A stretch of DNA of 64,000 nt from Chlorobiota bacterium (GTDB lineage Bacteria > Bacteroidota > Bacteroidia > Bacteroidales > JAADGE01), in the NCBI GenBank assembly GCA_013152535.1, contig JAADGE010000012.1, positions 1-64,000 on the forward strand, given 5' to 3'. The notes below the pieces were generated by a model that had not been told where the DNA came from, did not search any database, and worked only from the letters and a program-made list of their open reading frames with translations. Positions 43,972-52,670 of the stretch are shown here, piece after piece (position 1 is the stretch's first letter; every line of letters starts with the position of its first letter). A program made the translations under genes and the position numbers.

Positions 43972-45360
43972 TTAAATATGAATAACCTCATCATAAGCTG
44001 CTGCCGCTGCTTCCATAATTGCTTCCGACATAGTCGGATGCGGATGAATTGATTTTATCAAATCATGTCCTTTTGCTCCTAATTTGAGAGATACAACTGC
44101 TTCGGCAATCATTTCGGTAACGTTAAGACCAACAAAATGAGCTCCGAGAAGTTTATCGCTTTTTGCATCAAAAACAAGTTTAATAAAGCCGTCTCGATTG
44201 CCTGCCACCGTCGCTTTACCTGATGCCGTATAAGGAAATTTTCCGACTTTTACTTCGTAACCTGCTTCAACAGCCTGTTTTTCGGTTAATCCGACGGATG
44301 CAACTTCGGGTGTTGTATAAACTGCCCCGGGAACTTTGCCGTAGTCAACCGGAGCAGGATTTAATCCTGCAATTTTTTCGACACATGTAATTCCTTCTGC
44401 AGAAGCAACATGAGCTAATGCTTGTCCGTGGACAATATCGCCTATGGCATAAATATTTTTCACGTTTGTTCGGTAAAAATCATCAACTTTTATTTTATCT
44501 TTTTCAAGCTCTATTCCGGTTTCTTCCAAACCAATATGTTCCAAATTCGGAACTACTCCTACGGCAGATAAAACAATTTCGGCTTCAACTTTAATTTCTT
44601 TACCTTTTGAGTGAACTGTTGCAACACATTTTTCGTCAATAATTTCAACTTTTTCTACTGCCGAAGATACCATCACTTTAATTTTTGCTTTTTTAAGAGA
44701 ACGACCGATTTGTTTTGAAACATCCTCATCTTCAAGCGGAAGAACGTTAGGTAAAAATTCGATTAACGTAACTTGTGTTCCTATTGAATTATAAAAAAAT
44801 GCCAATTCGGTACCTATGGCTCCCGAACCCGCGACAATCATACTTTCGGGTTGTTTTTCAAGAGTTAGTGCCTCTCTGTAGCCTATTATTTTTTTCCCGT
44901 CTTGCTTTAAATTCGGCAGTTCTTTTGAGCGAGAACCGGTTGCCAAAATAATGTGTTTTGCCGTATATTTTTCTGTTTTACCCTCATTGTCAATAACTTC
45001 AACTGTATTTTCACCGGCTAATTTCCCGAAACCCTGCAAACCGGTAATTTTATTTTTCTTAAATAAATACTGCACACCTTTACTCATTTGCTCGGCAATT
45101 GCTCTGCTTCGTGCAATAATTTCGGAAAAATCGGCTTTGTATTCTCCTACTTTTATTCCGTAATTTTCGGAATGTTTGATATAATCGTAAACCTGTGCAC
45201 TTTTCAACAGCGATTTTGTGGGAATACATCCCCAATTTAAACAAACTCCGCCGATTTCAGCTTTTTCAACAACAGCAACTTTCATTCCGAGTTGCGATGC
45301 TCTGATTGCAGCAACATATCCGCCGGGTCCGCTTCCGATAATTATTATGTCGTAGTTCAT
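43972..45360 (-). CDS. lpdA: Dihydrolipoyl dehydrogenase
   Basis: E3 flavoprotein that reoxidises dihydrolipoamide of 2-oxoacid dehydrogenase or glycine cleavage complexes with NAD+. In 462 aa it has the FAD loop IIGSGPGGYVAAIRA (8-22), the redox disulfide GGVCLNWGCIPTKS (Cys40, Cys45), the NAD loop VAGSGAIGTELAFFYNSIG, the FAD-binding YAIGDIV and the C-terminal His-Glu active site HPHPTMSEAIMEA. No E1 or E2 genes are adjacent, so the complex served cannot be told. It lies 47 bases downstream of nadC. Confidence 0.97.
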   Translation of the reverse strand: MNYDIIIIGSGPGGYVAAIRASQLGMKVAVVEKAEIGGVCLNWGCIPTKSLLKSAQVYDYIKHSENYGIKVGEYKADFSEIIARSRAIAEQMSKGVQYLFKKNKITGLQGFGKLAGENTVEVIDNEGKTEKYTAKHIILATGSRSKELPNLKQDGKKIIGYREALTLEKQPESMIVAGSGAIGTELAFFYNSIGTQVTLIEFLPNVLPLEDEDVSKQIGRSLKKAKIKVMVSSAVEKVEIIDEKCVATVHSKGKEIKVEAEIVLSAVGVVPNLEHIGLEETGIELEKDKIKVDDFYRTNVKNIYAIGDIVHGQALAHVASAEGITCVEKIAGLNPAPVDYGKVPGAVYTTPEVASVGLTEKQAVEAGYEVKVGKFPYTASGKATVAGNRDGFIKLVFDAKSDKLLGAHFVGLNVTEMIAEAVVSLKLGAKGHDLIKSIHPHPTMSEAIMEAAAAAYDEVIHI

Positions 45361-45407
45361 ATTCAGTTAGAGGTAAAAAGTTTGTGAAATTTTGTATTTA
45401 ATTTTCT

Positions 45408-46250
45408 CTAAACGGCTTTCAAGCTCAAATCCAAGCTTTTTATTTGATGCGTTAATGCTCCTACCGAAACAAAATCTACTCCGCATTCGGCATAACTGCT
45501 TAAAGTTTCGAGAGTAATACCTCCGGAAGATTCCGTTTCGTATTTTCCGGCAATTATTTCAACGGCTTTTTTTGTATTTTTAACAGTAAAATTATCAAGC
45601 ATTATTCTGTGAATTTTCCCTACACGCAAAACTTCGTTAAGTTCTTCAAAATTTCTTACTTCAACTTCAATTTTTATGTTTTTATTGTTTTCTTTAAGAT
45701 AATCAACAGTTTTGTTAATTGCTTTTTCGATACCTCCGGCAAAATCAATATGGTTGTCTTTGAGCATTACCATATCATAAAGCCCCATTCTGTGATTTGT
45801 TCCGCCGCCGATTTTTACGGCAAGTTTTTCAATATGTCGTAATCCCGGCGTAGTTTTTCGAGTATCGAGAACTTTTGTCGGCAAATCTTTTATAATTTCG
45901 GTATATTTTGAAGTTTGCGTAGCAATACCGCTCATTCGCTGCATAAAGTTAAGCAACAACCGTTCTGCCTGCAAAATTGAAATCACTTTTCCTGAAATCG
46001 TAAAAGCAATATCGCCGGGTTTTATTTTTGTCCCGTCTTCCAAAAAAATATTTATTTTTAAATCAGGGTCAATTTTGCGAATTATTTCTTTTGTAATTTC
46101 AACTCCTGCAAGAATACCTTCTTCTTTAACGAGTAATTTAACTTTGCCTTTTTCCGTTTTCGGAATACAGGATAACGAAGAATGGTCGCCGTCTCCTATG
46201 TCTTCGGCAATTGCCAAATCAATTAATTTATCAATAAATTTATTTATCAC
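45408..46250 (-). CDS. nadC: Quinolinate (nicotinate-nucleotide) phosphoribosyltransferase
   Basis: Converts quinolinate and PRPP to nicotinate mononucleotide in de novo NAD synthesis. The 280-aa protein has IAEDIGDGDHSS, LNFMQRMSGIATQTSKY, TRKTTPGLRHIEKLAVKIGGGTNHRMGLYDMVMLKDNHI, IEVEVRNFEELNEVL, IMLDNFTV and SSGGITLETLSSYAECGVDFVSVGALTH, a full set of NadC signatures. It starts with GTG inside the last codons of the GAF gene (11-base overlap). nadA and nadB are not nearby. Confidence 0.96.
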   Translation of the reverse strand: MINKFIDKLIDLAIAEDIGDGDHSSLSCIPKTEKGKVKLLVKEEGILAGVEITKEIIRKIDPDLKINIFLEDGTKIKPGDIAFTISGKVISILQAERLLLNFMQRMSGIATQTSKYTEIIKDLPTKVLDTRKTTPGLRHIEKLAVKIGGGTNHRMGLYDMVMLKDNHIDFAGGIEKAINKTVDYLKENNKNIKIEVEVRNFEELNEVLRVGKIHRIMLDNFTVKNTKKAVEIIAGKYETESSGGITLETLSSYAECGVDFVSVGALTHQIKSLDLSLKAV

Positions 46251-46974
46251 TTTCAGTATTTTTTAATTTTTCAGCTAATAATATATTTAGTTTACTGTGA
46301 AATTGCTCTAAATCATACGGGAATTTATCAAATGCAGCTGCTTCAATAACAGCAACAGTTTCATTACCGGATAAAATCGGAATAAATAATAAACTTTTAG
46401 GAGAACTCGCGCCCAAACCGGAAACAACCTGAATATATTCATCCGGAATATCGCTTATTTGTTTTATTTTTTTACTTTTCGCAACTTGCCCCGAAATTCC
46501 TTCTCCTTCAGAAAAATCGCGAATTTTGTTGTTGTTGTACATCGCATAAGTTGCACTAACTTTAAATTTATCTTTATCTTTTACGTAAACCAAACCCTGA
46601 ACAATATAAAACTCCTTTGCAAAAGCTTTTAGTATAAGTTCGGAAAATTTCTGATCTTTTTGAGGTCTTTCAAGTTCGGAAATAATATTATTAATTTTAA
46701 GTTCTGTTTCACTTCTTATTTTTTCATCCGATTTTTTAAATTCTTTATCCTCTTCTTCATTAACAAATTTTGTTTTTATATAAATTTTTTCTGTTTGAAA
46801 AGTAAATGTTAAAACAAATAAAAATAAATTTGAAAAGAATAATGCACCGAAATAAATAAAGCTTTTATTTTCTTCTAAACTTCCTGAAGTTTTTGAAAAG
46901 ATAAGCCAAATAAAAAATAAGGATAAAATAAAAAGAGCTGCAGATACTATTTTTCTGACAATATTTTTAGACAT
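46240..46974 (-). CDS. Membrane-anchored GAF-domain protein
   Basis: 244 aa with two membrane segments (about 8-27 and 38-58), a charged helical linker (EEEDKEFKKSDEKIRSETELKIN region, about 70-95) and a C-terminal GAF domain (about 100-240) with GEGISGQVAKSKKIKQISDIPDEYIQVVSG, SLLFIPILSGNETVAVIEAAAFDKF. GAF domains bind small ligands or cofactors; no output domain is attached. It starts two bases after cheB and overlaps nadC. It is probably the sensory or scaffold partner of the CheR/CheB pair. Confidence 0.85.
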   Translation of the reverse strand: MSKNIVRKIVSAALFILSLFFIWLIFSKTSGSLEENKSFIYFGALFFSNLFLFVLTFTFQTEKIYIKTKFVNEEEDKEFKKSDEKIRSETELKINNIISELERPQKDQKFSELILKAFAKEFYIVQGLVYVKDKDKFKVSATYAMYNNNKIRDFSEGEGISGQVAKSKKIKQISDIPDEYIQVVSGLGASSPKSLLFIPILSGNETVAVIEAAAFDKFPYDLEQFHSKLNILLAEKLKNTESDK

Positions 46975-46976
46975 TA

Positions 46977-47537
46977 TTAAAGGTTTAAAATATATTTAAT
47001 AATATTTTGCGAAGATAAAATATTTTTCGTTTCCGAAATTTTAATTGCCGCTTCCGGCATTGTTGCAACAATTGCATCTTTTGGGTCTTGAGCAACAGTA
47101 ATGCCTCCGAAATCAACAACATCCTTCAATCCGGCTGCTCCGTCATTATTTGCACCCGATAAAACAATACCGAGCATTTTATTTTTTAAAGAATAAGCAG
47201 CTGAACTTAATGTTACATCAATTGACGGACGAGAATGGTTGACAACCTCTTCCGTTGAAAGTGCAAAAGTTTTATCAGGTTCAATATACAAATGATAATT
47301 TGCTGGAGCGATATAAACTCTGCCCGATAATATTTTTTCTTTATCAAAAGGTTCCTGAACCGGTAATTGCGATTTAATTTTTAATGCATCAACAAATCCT
47401 TCTTTAATATGCTTCAAGCGATGTAAAACTAAAATTAAAGTATAAGGAAAATTTTTCGGCAATTCTTCCAATATTTTCGTAACAATTTTAAAACTGCCGG
47501 CAGACCCGCCTATAACAATATATTTTATTTCAGACAT
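46977..47537 (-). CDS. cheB: Stand-alone CheB-type methylesterase domain
   Basis: A 186-aa catalytic domain without receiver domain. The catalytic triad of CheB is in place: Ser12 (GGSAGS), His39 (LVLHRLKH) and Asp132 (LSGANNDGAAG), along with VYIAPANYHL and RPSIDVTLSSAAYSL. CheB removes methyl groups from (or deamidates) Glu/Gln residues of chemoreceptors. The missing receiver means it is not controlled by CheA phosphorylation. It lies three bases after cheR and two before the GAF gene. Confidence 0.92.
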   Translation of the reverse strand: MSEIKYIVIGGSAGSFKIVTKILEELPKNFPYTLILVLHRLKHIKEGFVDALKIKSQLPVQEPFDKEKILSGRVYIAPANYHLYIEPDKTFALSTEEVVNHSRPSIDVTLSSAAYSLKNKMLGIVLSGANNDGAAGLKDVVDFGGITVAQDPKDAIVATMPEAAIKISETKNILSSQNIIKYILNL

Positions 47538-47540
47538 TTA

Positions 47541-48359
47541 TTAAAAAATTCTTTTTTTATAAACAGATAAATTTGCAGCTGTTCTTTTAAATTTTCCGGA
47601 CATTTGTCCTAAAATTTCTTTATCTCCCAGAATCAGATATCCGCCTTTTTTAATACTTGCACTGAGTTTGTGCAATACAGTGCTTTGCAAATTCTCATTA
47701 AAATAAATCAATCGGTTACGAAATAAAACCAAATCAAATTCGGAAACATACTGTTGATTTGTTATTTTTTCTTTAATAAAATTCACCTTTCCCCTGTAAA
47801 AATGATTAATTCTCATTTGATTAGTGTGTCCGATAAAAACATCTTCCAAATTTAACACATTATTAAGCAACTCAATATTTTTTACACACTTTTTCAAATC
47901 TTGTTGAGTAAAATTTCTGTTTCGGATAAGATTTTCATTTTCGAATAAAGGATGTGAAACTGTAACAATTACACTTGCTGATTGAAATAATCCGAGAAAA
48001 AACATCAAAGAATAAACTTCTTCACCGCCGGTACAATAAGGAATATGTATATTAACTTCTTTTTTAAAAAGCAGTTTCGGAAAAACTTTCTCATTTAAAT
48101 AATTCCACAATTCTGCATCTCTGAATAGTTCAGTTTGAGGGACAAAACAAAATTTTATAAAGTCGGAAACAATTTTTTCAGATTGATTAAAACGATAAAT
48201 TAAATCATCAACATTCAAAACTTTTTGAGTTTTCATAAAAAGAATAATTCTTCTCCTTTTAAATGAAAAAGCATAGTCGATAAAATCAAAATTTGCAAGT
48301 GATTTTATTTCAGAATAAACTTGATTGACATCCGATACGGATATTTTGAATTCAGACAT
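47541..48359 (-). CDS. cheR: Divergent CheR-type methyltransferase
   Basis: 272 aa with an N-terminal helical CheR domain (about 1-70) and a SAM-dependent methyltransferase domain: PQTELFRDAELWNYLNEKVFP, IPYCTGGEEVYSLMFFLGL (SAM loop, variant of GCSTGEEPYS), FDLVLFRNRLIYFNENLQSTVLHKLSASIKKGGYLILGDKEIL (variant of the CRNVLIYF...GGYLFLGHSE block). It is recognisable but differs at normally conserved positions, so its target may not be a classical chemoreceptor. It is the first gene of the cheR-cheB-GAF-nadC run and divergent from the metallolyase gene. Confidence 0.87.
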   Translation of the reverse strand: MSEFKISVSDVNQVYSEIKSLANFDFIDYAFSFKRRRIILFMKTQKVLNVDDLIYRFNQSEKIVSDFIKFCFVPQTELFRDAELWNYLNEKVFPKLLFKKEVNIHIPYCTGGEEVYSLMFFLGLFQSASVIVTVSHPLFENENLIRNRNFTQQDLKKCVKNIELLNNVLNLEDVFIGHTNQMRINHFYRGKVNFIKEKITNQQYVSEFDLVLFRNRLIYFNENLQSTVLHKLSASIKKGGYLILGDKEILGQMSGKFKRTAANLSVYKKRIF

Positions 48360-48391
48360 AAAAGAGATATAAACTCCTGAGAAAAAATTAT

Positions 48392-48399
48392 TATCTTTG
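48392..48399 (+). promoter_or_regulatory. -7 box for the metallolyase/ATPase/DUF4276/malQ run
   Basis: TATCTTTG matches TAnnTTTG, 43 bases before the ATG at 48442. The longer frame's TTG at 48397 lies inside it, ruling out that start. No further -7 box is evident before malQ, so the downstream genes may share this promoter. Confidence 0.55.
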
Positions 48400-48441
48400 T
48401 TAATTCAACTATGTAAAAATAAAAATAAATTCAATATAATT

Positions 48442-49449
48442 ATGCAATATCCCAAAAAAGTAGAATTAGGAGACATAACAATCCGAGACGGATTTCAACA
48501 TGAAGAAAAATTTATTCCTACGGAAGCAAAATTATGGCTTGCAGAAGAATTAGTTCTGGCAGGATACAAGAAAATAGAAGTTACAAATTTCGGTAATCCG
48601 AAAGGAATGCCGCAATTTAAAGATGCTGATATTTTAATGAAATCTATCCGAAACAGTAAAAAATTAAAAGGTAAATTAAATGATGTTGAAATAACTTGTG
48701 TTACAATAAGAGAACGGGCCATTGAACGAGCGATTGAAGCAAAAAAAGAAGGTTGGGGACCCGACAGAATTTTATTAATGGTTTCTACCAGTGAATCGCA
48801 TCAATATAAAAATTCAGGTTTATCACATTCCGACTATTGGAAAATGAGTGAAAAATACATCAAAAAAGCACACGATGCGGGAATAAAAGTCAACGGAACA
48901 GTAAGCACAATTTGGGGTTGCCCGATTGAAGGTCCTACGCACCCCGAAGATGCTGTTGAATTTACAAAACGATGGTTAGACATTGGTGCCGATGATATTG
49001 AACATGCCGATCATGACGGATCCGCTTCACCCGACCGAGTCTATAAATATTATTCTATGCTTTTAGATGCTATACCGGACACATCATTGCATCTTGCTCA
49101 TTTTCATACAACAAGAGGCTGGGGCTTGGCAAATATATTGGCGGCACTGCAAGCAGGAATTACACGCTATGAATCCACAATAGGCGGTATCGGCGGACAA
49201 CCGGCAAACTTTATTGACGGAATTCCGGTTTCCGGTACCGGGAAATATTATTATAAAGACCCGAATGCCGTAGGACTTATCACTACAGAAGATATGCTTG
49301 TAATGATGGACGAAATGGGTATTGAAACTGATATTGACATTGATAAAATTTTAGAAATAGGAAATACGGTTGAAAAAATTGTCGGAAGACGACTTCGTTC
49401 GGAAACAATAAAGATGGGACGAATACCTAAAAATTTATCGGAAAGAAAA
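48442..49449 (+). CDS. DRE-TIM metallolyase, HMG-CoA-lyase-like
   Basis: A 336-aa TIM-barrel protein of the HMGL-like family. Near the start GDITIRDGFQHEE gives the catalytic Arg15 and metal ligand Asp16; the other metal ligands are His220 and His222 (AHFHTTRGWGLAN). Both fit HMG-CoA lyase or related aldolases and synthases. The glycine-rich loop reads GGIGGQPAN (249-256), with Gln253 where HMG-CoA lyase has its catalytic Cys, and the later Asn is replaced (VGLITTED). I therefore call it a metallolyase of unknown substrate rather than HMG-CoA lyase. It starts the run with the ATPase (six bases after the stop at 49450-49452). Confidence 0.85.
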
Positions 49450-49458
49450 TAAAAAACT

Positions 49459-50517
49459 ATGATAGATTATATTGAAATACAAGGATATAAATCATTAAAA
49501 GACGTAAAAATTGGACTTCGTCCGATAAATATTTTAATCGGAGCAAACGGAGCAGGAAAAAGTAATTTTATTTCTTTTTTTGATTTATTAAATGCTGTTT
49601 ATGAACAAAAGTTAAAAGAATTTATTGCGTTAAAAGGAGAGGACAAAATATTATATAACGGAATAAAAATTACTGATCAGATTAAAGTTAAGATATTATT
49701 TGAGAGAAATGTAAGTTCCTATTCTTTTACAATAAAAAAAGGAGATAGTAATTTTGTTTTTATTAATGAAAACTTACAATTAAAAAATGATATAAGAGAA
49801 ATCTCAAATTATAATTCAGAAACAAATATGTTTCTGCATCAAGATATATTAAATTATTTTAAAAGCAATTTTACAACTTTGAAAAAATATCATTTCCTTG
49901 ATACCGGTAAAAATTCACCTTTTACCGAAACCTGCCATAAAGATAATGATGCATATTTTTTGTATGAAACCGGAAAAAACATTTCAGCTTTTTTATTTCG
50001 TATTAAAAATGAAAATCCGATTATTTACAATCGAATTGTAAAAACAATACAAAGTATTGCACCGTTTTTCTCTGATTTCTTTTTTCAACCCAACGCAGAA
50101 GGATTAATACGTTTACATTGGCAGGATAAATACAGTTCAACAGTTTACGGAGCAAACGATTTATCTGACGGAACTCTACGCTTTATTGCATTATCTGTTT
50201 TATTTCTACAACCTGTTTTACCTGTTTCATTATTGATAATTGATGAGCCTGAATTAGGTCTGCACCCTCTTGCAACAGCAAAAGTAGCGGGATATATTAA
50301 AAGTGCTGCAAAAAAAGGAAGACAAATAATAATTGCAACACAATCGACTGATTTAATCAGTTATTTTGAACCGGAAGATATTGTGACTGTTAATCAGGTC
50401 AACGGAGAAAGTAAATTTAAACGATTAAAAAAAGAAGAACTTTCATCCTGGTTAGAAGAATACACACTCGGAGAATTATGGCAAAGAAATATTATTGCTG
50501 ACGGGCAACCAAAATAA
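49459..50517 (+). CDS. RecF/ABC-type AAA ATPase paired with DUF4276
   Basis: A 352-aa ATPase of the AAA_21/AAA_15 (SMC/RecF-like) group. Walker A is GANGAGKSN (28-36), the ABC signature LSDGT is at 235-239, and Walker B LLIIDEPELGLHP has Asp262/Glu263. The switch region reads IATQSTDL with Gln in place of the usual His, and LGELWQRN near the C-terminus is typical of ATPases next to DUF4276 genes. The insertion between Walker A and signature (about 40-230) is short, without a long coiled coil or TOPRIM domain of its own. It lies between the metallolyase and DUF4276 genes (6- and 11-base gaps). Related pairs act in phage defence; the role here is inferred. Confidence 0.9.
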   Translation: MIDYIEIQGYKSLKDVKIGLRPINILIGANGAGKSNFISFFDLLNAVYEQKLKEFIALKGEDKILYNGIKITDQIKVKILFERNVSSYSFTIKKGDSNFVFINENLQLKNDIREISNYNSETNMFLHQDILNYFKSNFTTLKKYHFLDTGKNSPFTETCHKDNDAYFLYETGKNISAFLFRIKNENPIIYNRIVKTIQSIAPFFSDFFFQPNAEGLIRLHWQDKYSSTVYGANDLSDGTLRFIALSVLFLQPVLPVSLLIIDEPELGLHPLATAKVAGYIKSAAKKGRQIIIATQSTDLISYFEPEDIVTVNQVNGESKFKRLKKEELSSWLEEYTLGELWQRNIIADGQPK

Positions 50518-50528
50518 TAATATCGAAA

Positions 50529-51191
50529 ATGAAAAGAATAATAATCATTTGTGAAGGAGAAACGGAGCAAGAGTTTTGCAAAGATGTTTTGTTACCGTAT
50601 TTTATTTCAAAAAATATTCAAATTCAAGCACCATTGATAAAAAAATCAAAAGGCGGTATTGTCAAATGGAATGTTTTAAAAAAAGAGATTGAAACGTATT
50701 TAAAAAATGAACCTGAAGTTTTTGTAACTCTTTTAATTGATTTTTATGGTATTAAAAACAAACATAAATTTCCTCATTGGAATGAAATCACAAAAATACA
50801 AAACAAACAAAATCAATTAACTAAACTTGAAGCAGAAATGCAAAAAGATATTGATAACTCAGTCAATCAACGATTTATTCCATATATACAATTACATGAA
50901 TTTGAAGGTTTATTGTTTTGTAATAAAAATATTTTTGACAGAAATTTTGAACGAAATGAGTTTAAAGATTATAATTATTTAATTGAAACAATTGATAATT
51001 TCCCAAATCCGGAAGATATTAATGACGGAAAAAATACAGCACCTTCCAAAAGATTAGAAAGAATTATTGAAGGATATAATAAAATTGTATTCGGAAGTAT
51101 GATTGCTGAAGAAATAGGATTAAAAACAATAAGAGAAAAAGCAACAAGATTTAATATTTGGATAAACAATCTTGAAGATATAACTAATTAA
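50529..51191 (+). CDS. DUF4276 TOPRIM-like protein
   Basis: 220 aa. It opens with a strand ending in ICEGETEQEF (Glu9, Glu13), followed by LLIDFYG (Asp71, Tyr73) and HEFEGLLF (123-130), the three conserved blocks of DUF4276. The Glu-loop and Asp strand resemble the acidic metal sites of TOPRIM nucleases/primases, to which I believe the family is related. With the upstream ATPase it should form a two-protein ATPase-nuclease-type unit comparable in layout to PARIS or OLD/Gabija-like systems. Its stop overlaps the malQ start (TAATG). Nuclease activity is inferred, not shown. Confidence 0.85.
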   Translation: MKRIIIICEGETEQEFCKDVLLPYFISKNIQIQAPLIKKSKGGIVKWNVLKKEIETYLKNEPEVFVTLLIDFYGIKNKHKFPHWNEITKIQNKQNQLTKLEAEMQKDIDNSVNQRFIPYIQLHEFEGLLFCNKNIFDRNFERNEFKDYNYLIETIDNFPNPEDINDGKNTAPSKRLERIIEGYNKIVFGSMIAEEIGLKTIREKATRFNIWINNLEDITN

Positions 51192-52645
51192 TGCAGGAAA
51201 GAAAAAGCGGAATATTATTGCATATAAGTTCCCTGCCGGGGAAATACGGTATCGGAACTCTCGGAGAAGAAGCTTACCGATTTATTGATTTTCTGAAAGA
51301 AACAAAACAAACTTACTGGCAAATTTTGCCCTTAGGACATACGGGATACGGGAATTCACCTTATTCCTCTTTTTCGGCTTTTGCAGGAAATCCGTTACTT
51401 GTTGATTTACAGGCATTACCTGTAACTTGTCTGAAACAAAAAGAACATAAAATTTCTACTGTTGATTATAACTTTGTTAAAAAAACAAAAATCAGTTTAC
51501 TGAAAAAAACAGCTTCCGATTTTATAAATTCCGATATTGAAAAACTTGGTTTTGAACAGTTTAAACACGAAAACAAATTTTGGCTTTTTGATTATGCTTT
51601 TTTCATAAGTTTAAAAGAGTATCACAATGAAAAACCATATTGGGAGTTTGAAAAAGGCTTAAAATTTCGAGACAATAATATTTTAGATACTTTCCAAACA
51701 GAGCTCAAAACTCAAATCGAAATATACGAAGTTATTCAATATTTTTTCTTTGAACAATGGTTTCGTTTAAAAACCTATGCCGGTGAAAACGGAATAAAAA
51801 TAATCGGAGACATTCCGCTTTATGTTGCATCGGACAGTGCCGACACTTGGACACACCCTGAAATTTTTATGCTGAACGATAATTTATCACCCGTAAAAGT
51901 TGCCGGAGTTCCGCCGGATTATTTCAGTCCTACGGGACAACTTTGGGGAAATCCTGTTTACAATTGGCAAAACCAAAAAAAAGACAACTACCGGTGGTGG
52001 ACAGAACGTATTAAAATGAATTTCAAACTGTTTGACATTGTTCGCATCGACCATTTCAGAGGCTTGTCGGAATTTTGGGCTGTTCCTTTCGGAAACGAAA
52101 CTGCCGAGCACGGTACTTGGATGCCCGGACCCGAAGATGAATTGTTTGAAAAAATATTTAAAAACAATCCGAATTTTATAGCAGAAGATTTGGGTTTTAT
52201 AACAAAAGAAGTGGAATTATTACGAGACAAATACGAATTACCCGGAATGAAAATTCTGCAATTTGCATTTAATTCCGGTGCATCAAATCCCTTTTTATCG
52301 CATAACCATAACAAAAATTGTGTTGTTTACACCGGAACACATGACAACGACACTTCTGCCGGAATGTTTAATAACTTTTCTGATGAAGAAAAAACATTTT
52401 CAAAAAAGTATTTCCGTTATACGAAGAAAAATTTTGCTCACGACTTAATGAAACTTACCTGGTCATCGGTTGCAAATACGGTAATTGCACCTTTGCAGGA
52501 TTTATTACAACTATCGTCGGAACATCGCATGAATACTCCCGGAACAATTAGTAATAATTGGGTTTGGCGATTTAAACCGGATGATATAACAGATGATTAT
52601 AAAAATTTTTTACAAGAAATAACAGAAATTTACGGCAGAGAATAA
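51191..52645 (+). CDS. malQ: 4-alpha-glucanotransferase (amylomaltase)
   Basis: A GH77 disproportionating enzyme that transfers maltosyl or glucan units between alpha-1,4-glucans. The 484-aa protein starts with RKSGILLHISSLPGKYGIGTLG and has WQILPLGHTGYGNSPYSSFSAFAGNP, the nucleophile Asp287 in RIDHFRG, acid/base Glu332 in AEDLG, and the transition-state Asp385 in GTHDNDT. Length is usual for the short bacterial form without extra N-terminal carbohydrate-binding modules. Its ATG overlaps the stop of the DUF4276 gene, which makes it the fourth gene of that transcript. Confidence 0.96.
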   Translation: MQERKSGILLHISSLPGKYGIGTLGEEAYRFIDFLKETKQTYWQILPLGHTGYGNSPYSSFSAFAGNPLLVDLQALPVTCLKQKEHKISTVDYNFVKKTKISLLKKTASDFINSDIEKLGFEQFKHENKFWLFDYAFFISLKEYHNEKPYWEFEKGLKFRDNNILDTFQTELKTQIEIYEVIQYFFFEQWFRLKTYAGENGIKIIGDIPLYVASDSADTWTHPEIFMLNDNLSPVKVAGVPPDYFSPTGQLWGNPVYNWQNQKKDNYRWWTERIKMNFKLFDIVRIDHFRGLSEFWAVPFGNETAEHGTWMPGPEDELFEKIFKNNPNFIAEDLGFITKEVELLRDKYELPGMKILQFAFNSGASNPFLSHNHNKNCVVYTGTHDNDTSAGMFNNFSDEEKTFSKKYFRYTKKNFAHDLMKLTWSSVANTVIAPLQDLLQLSSEHRMNTPGTISNNWVWRFKPDDITDDYKNFLQEITEIYGRE

Positions 52646-52670
52646 ATAACTGATTATAAAATAAATGTGA

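Noticed and set aside
48397..48441. TTG extension of the metallolyase
   Set aside because: The TTG is part of the TATCTTTG -7 box, so it lies upstream of the expected transcript start.
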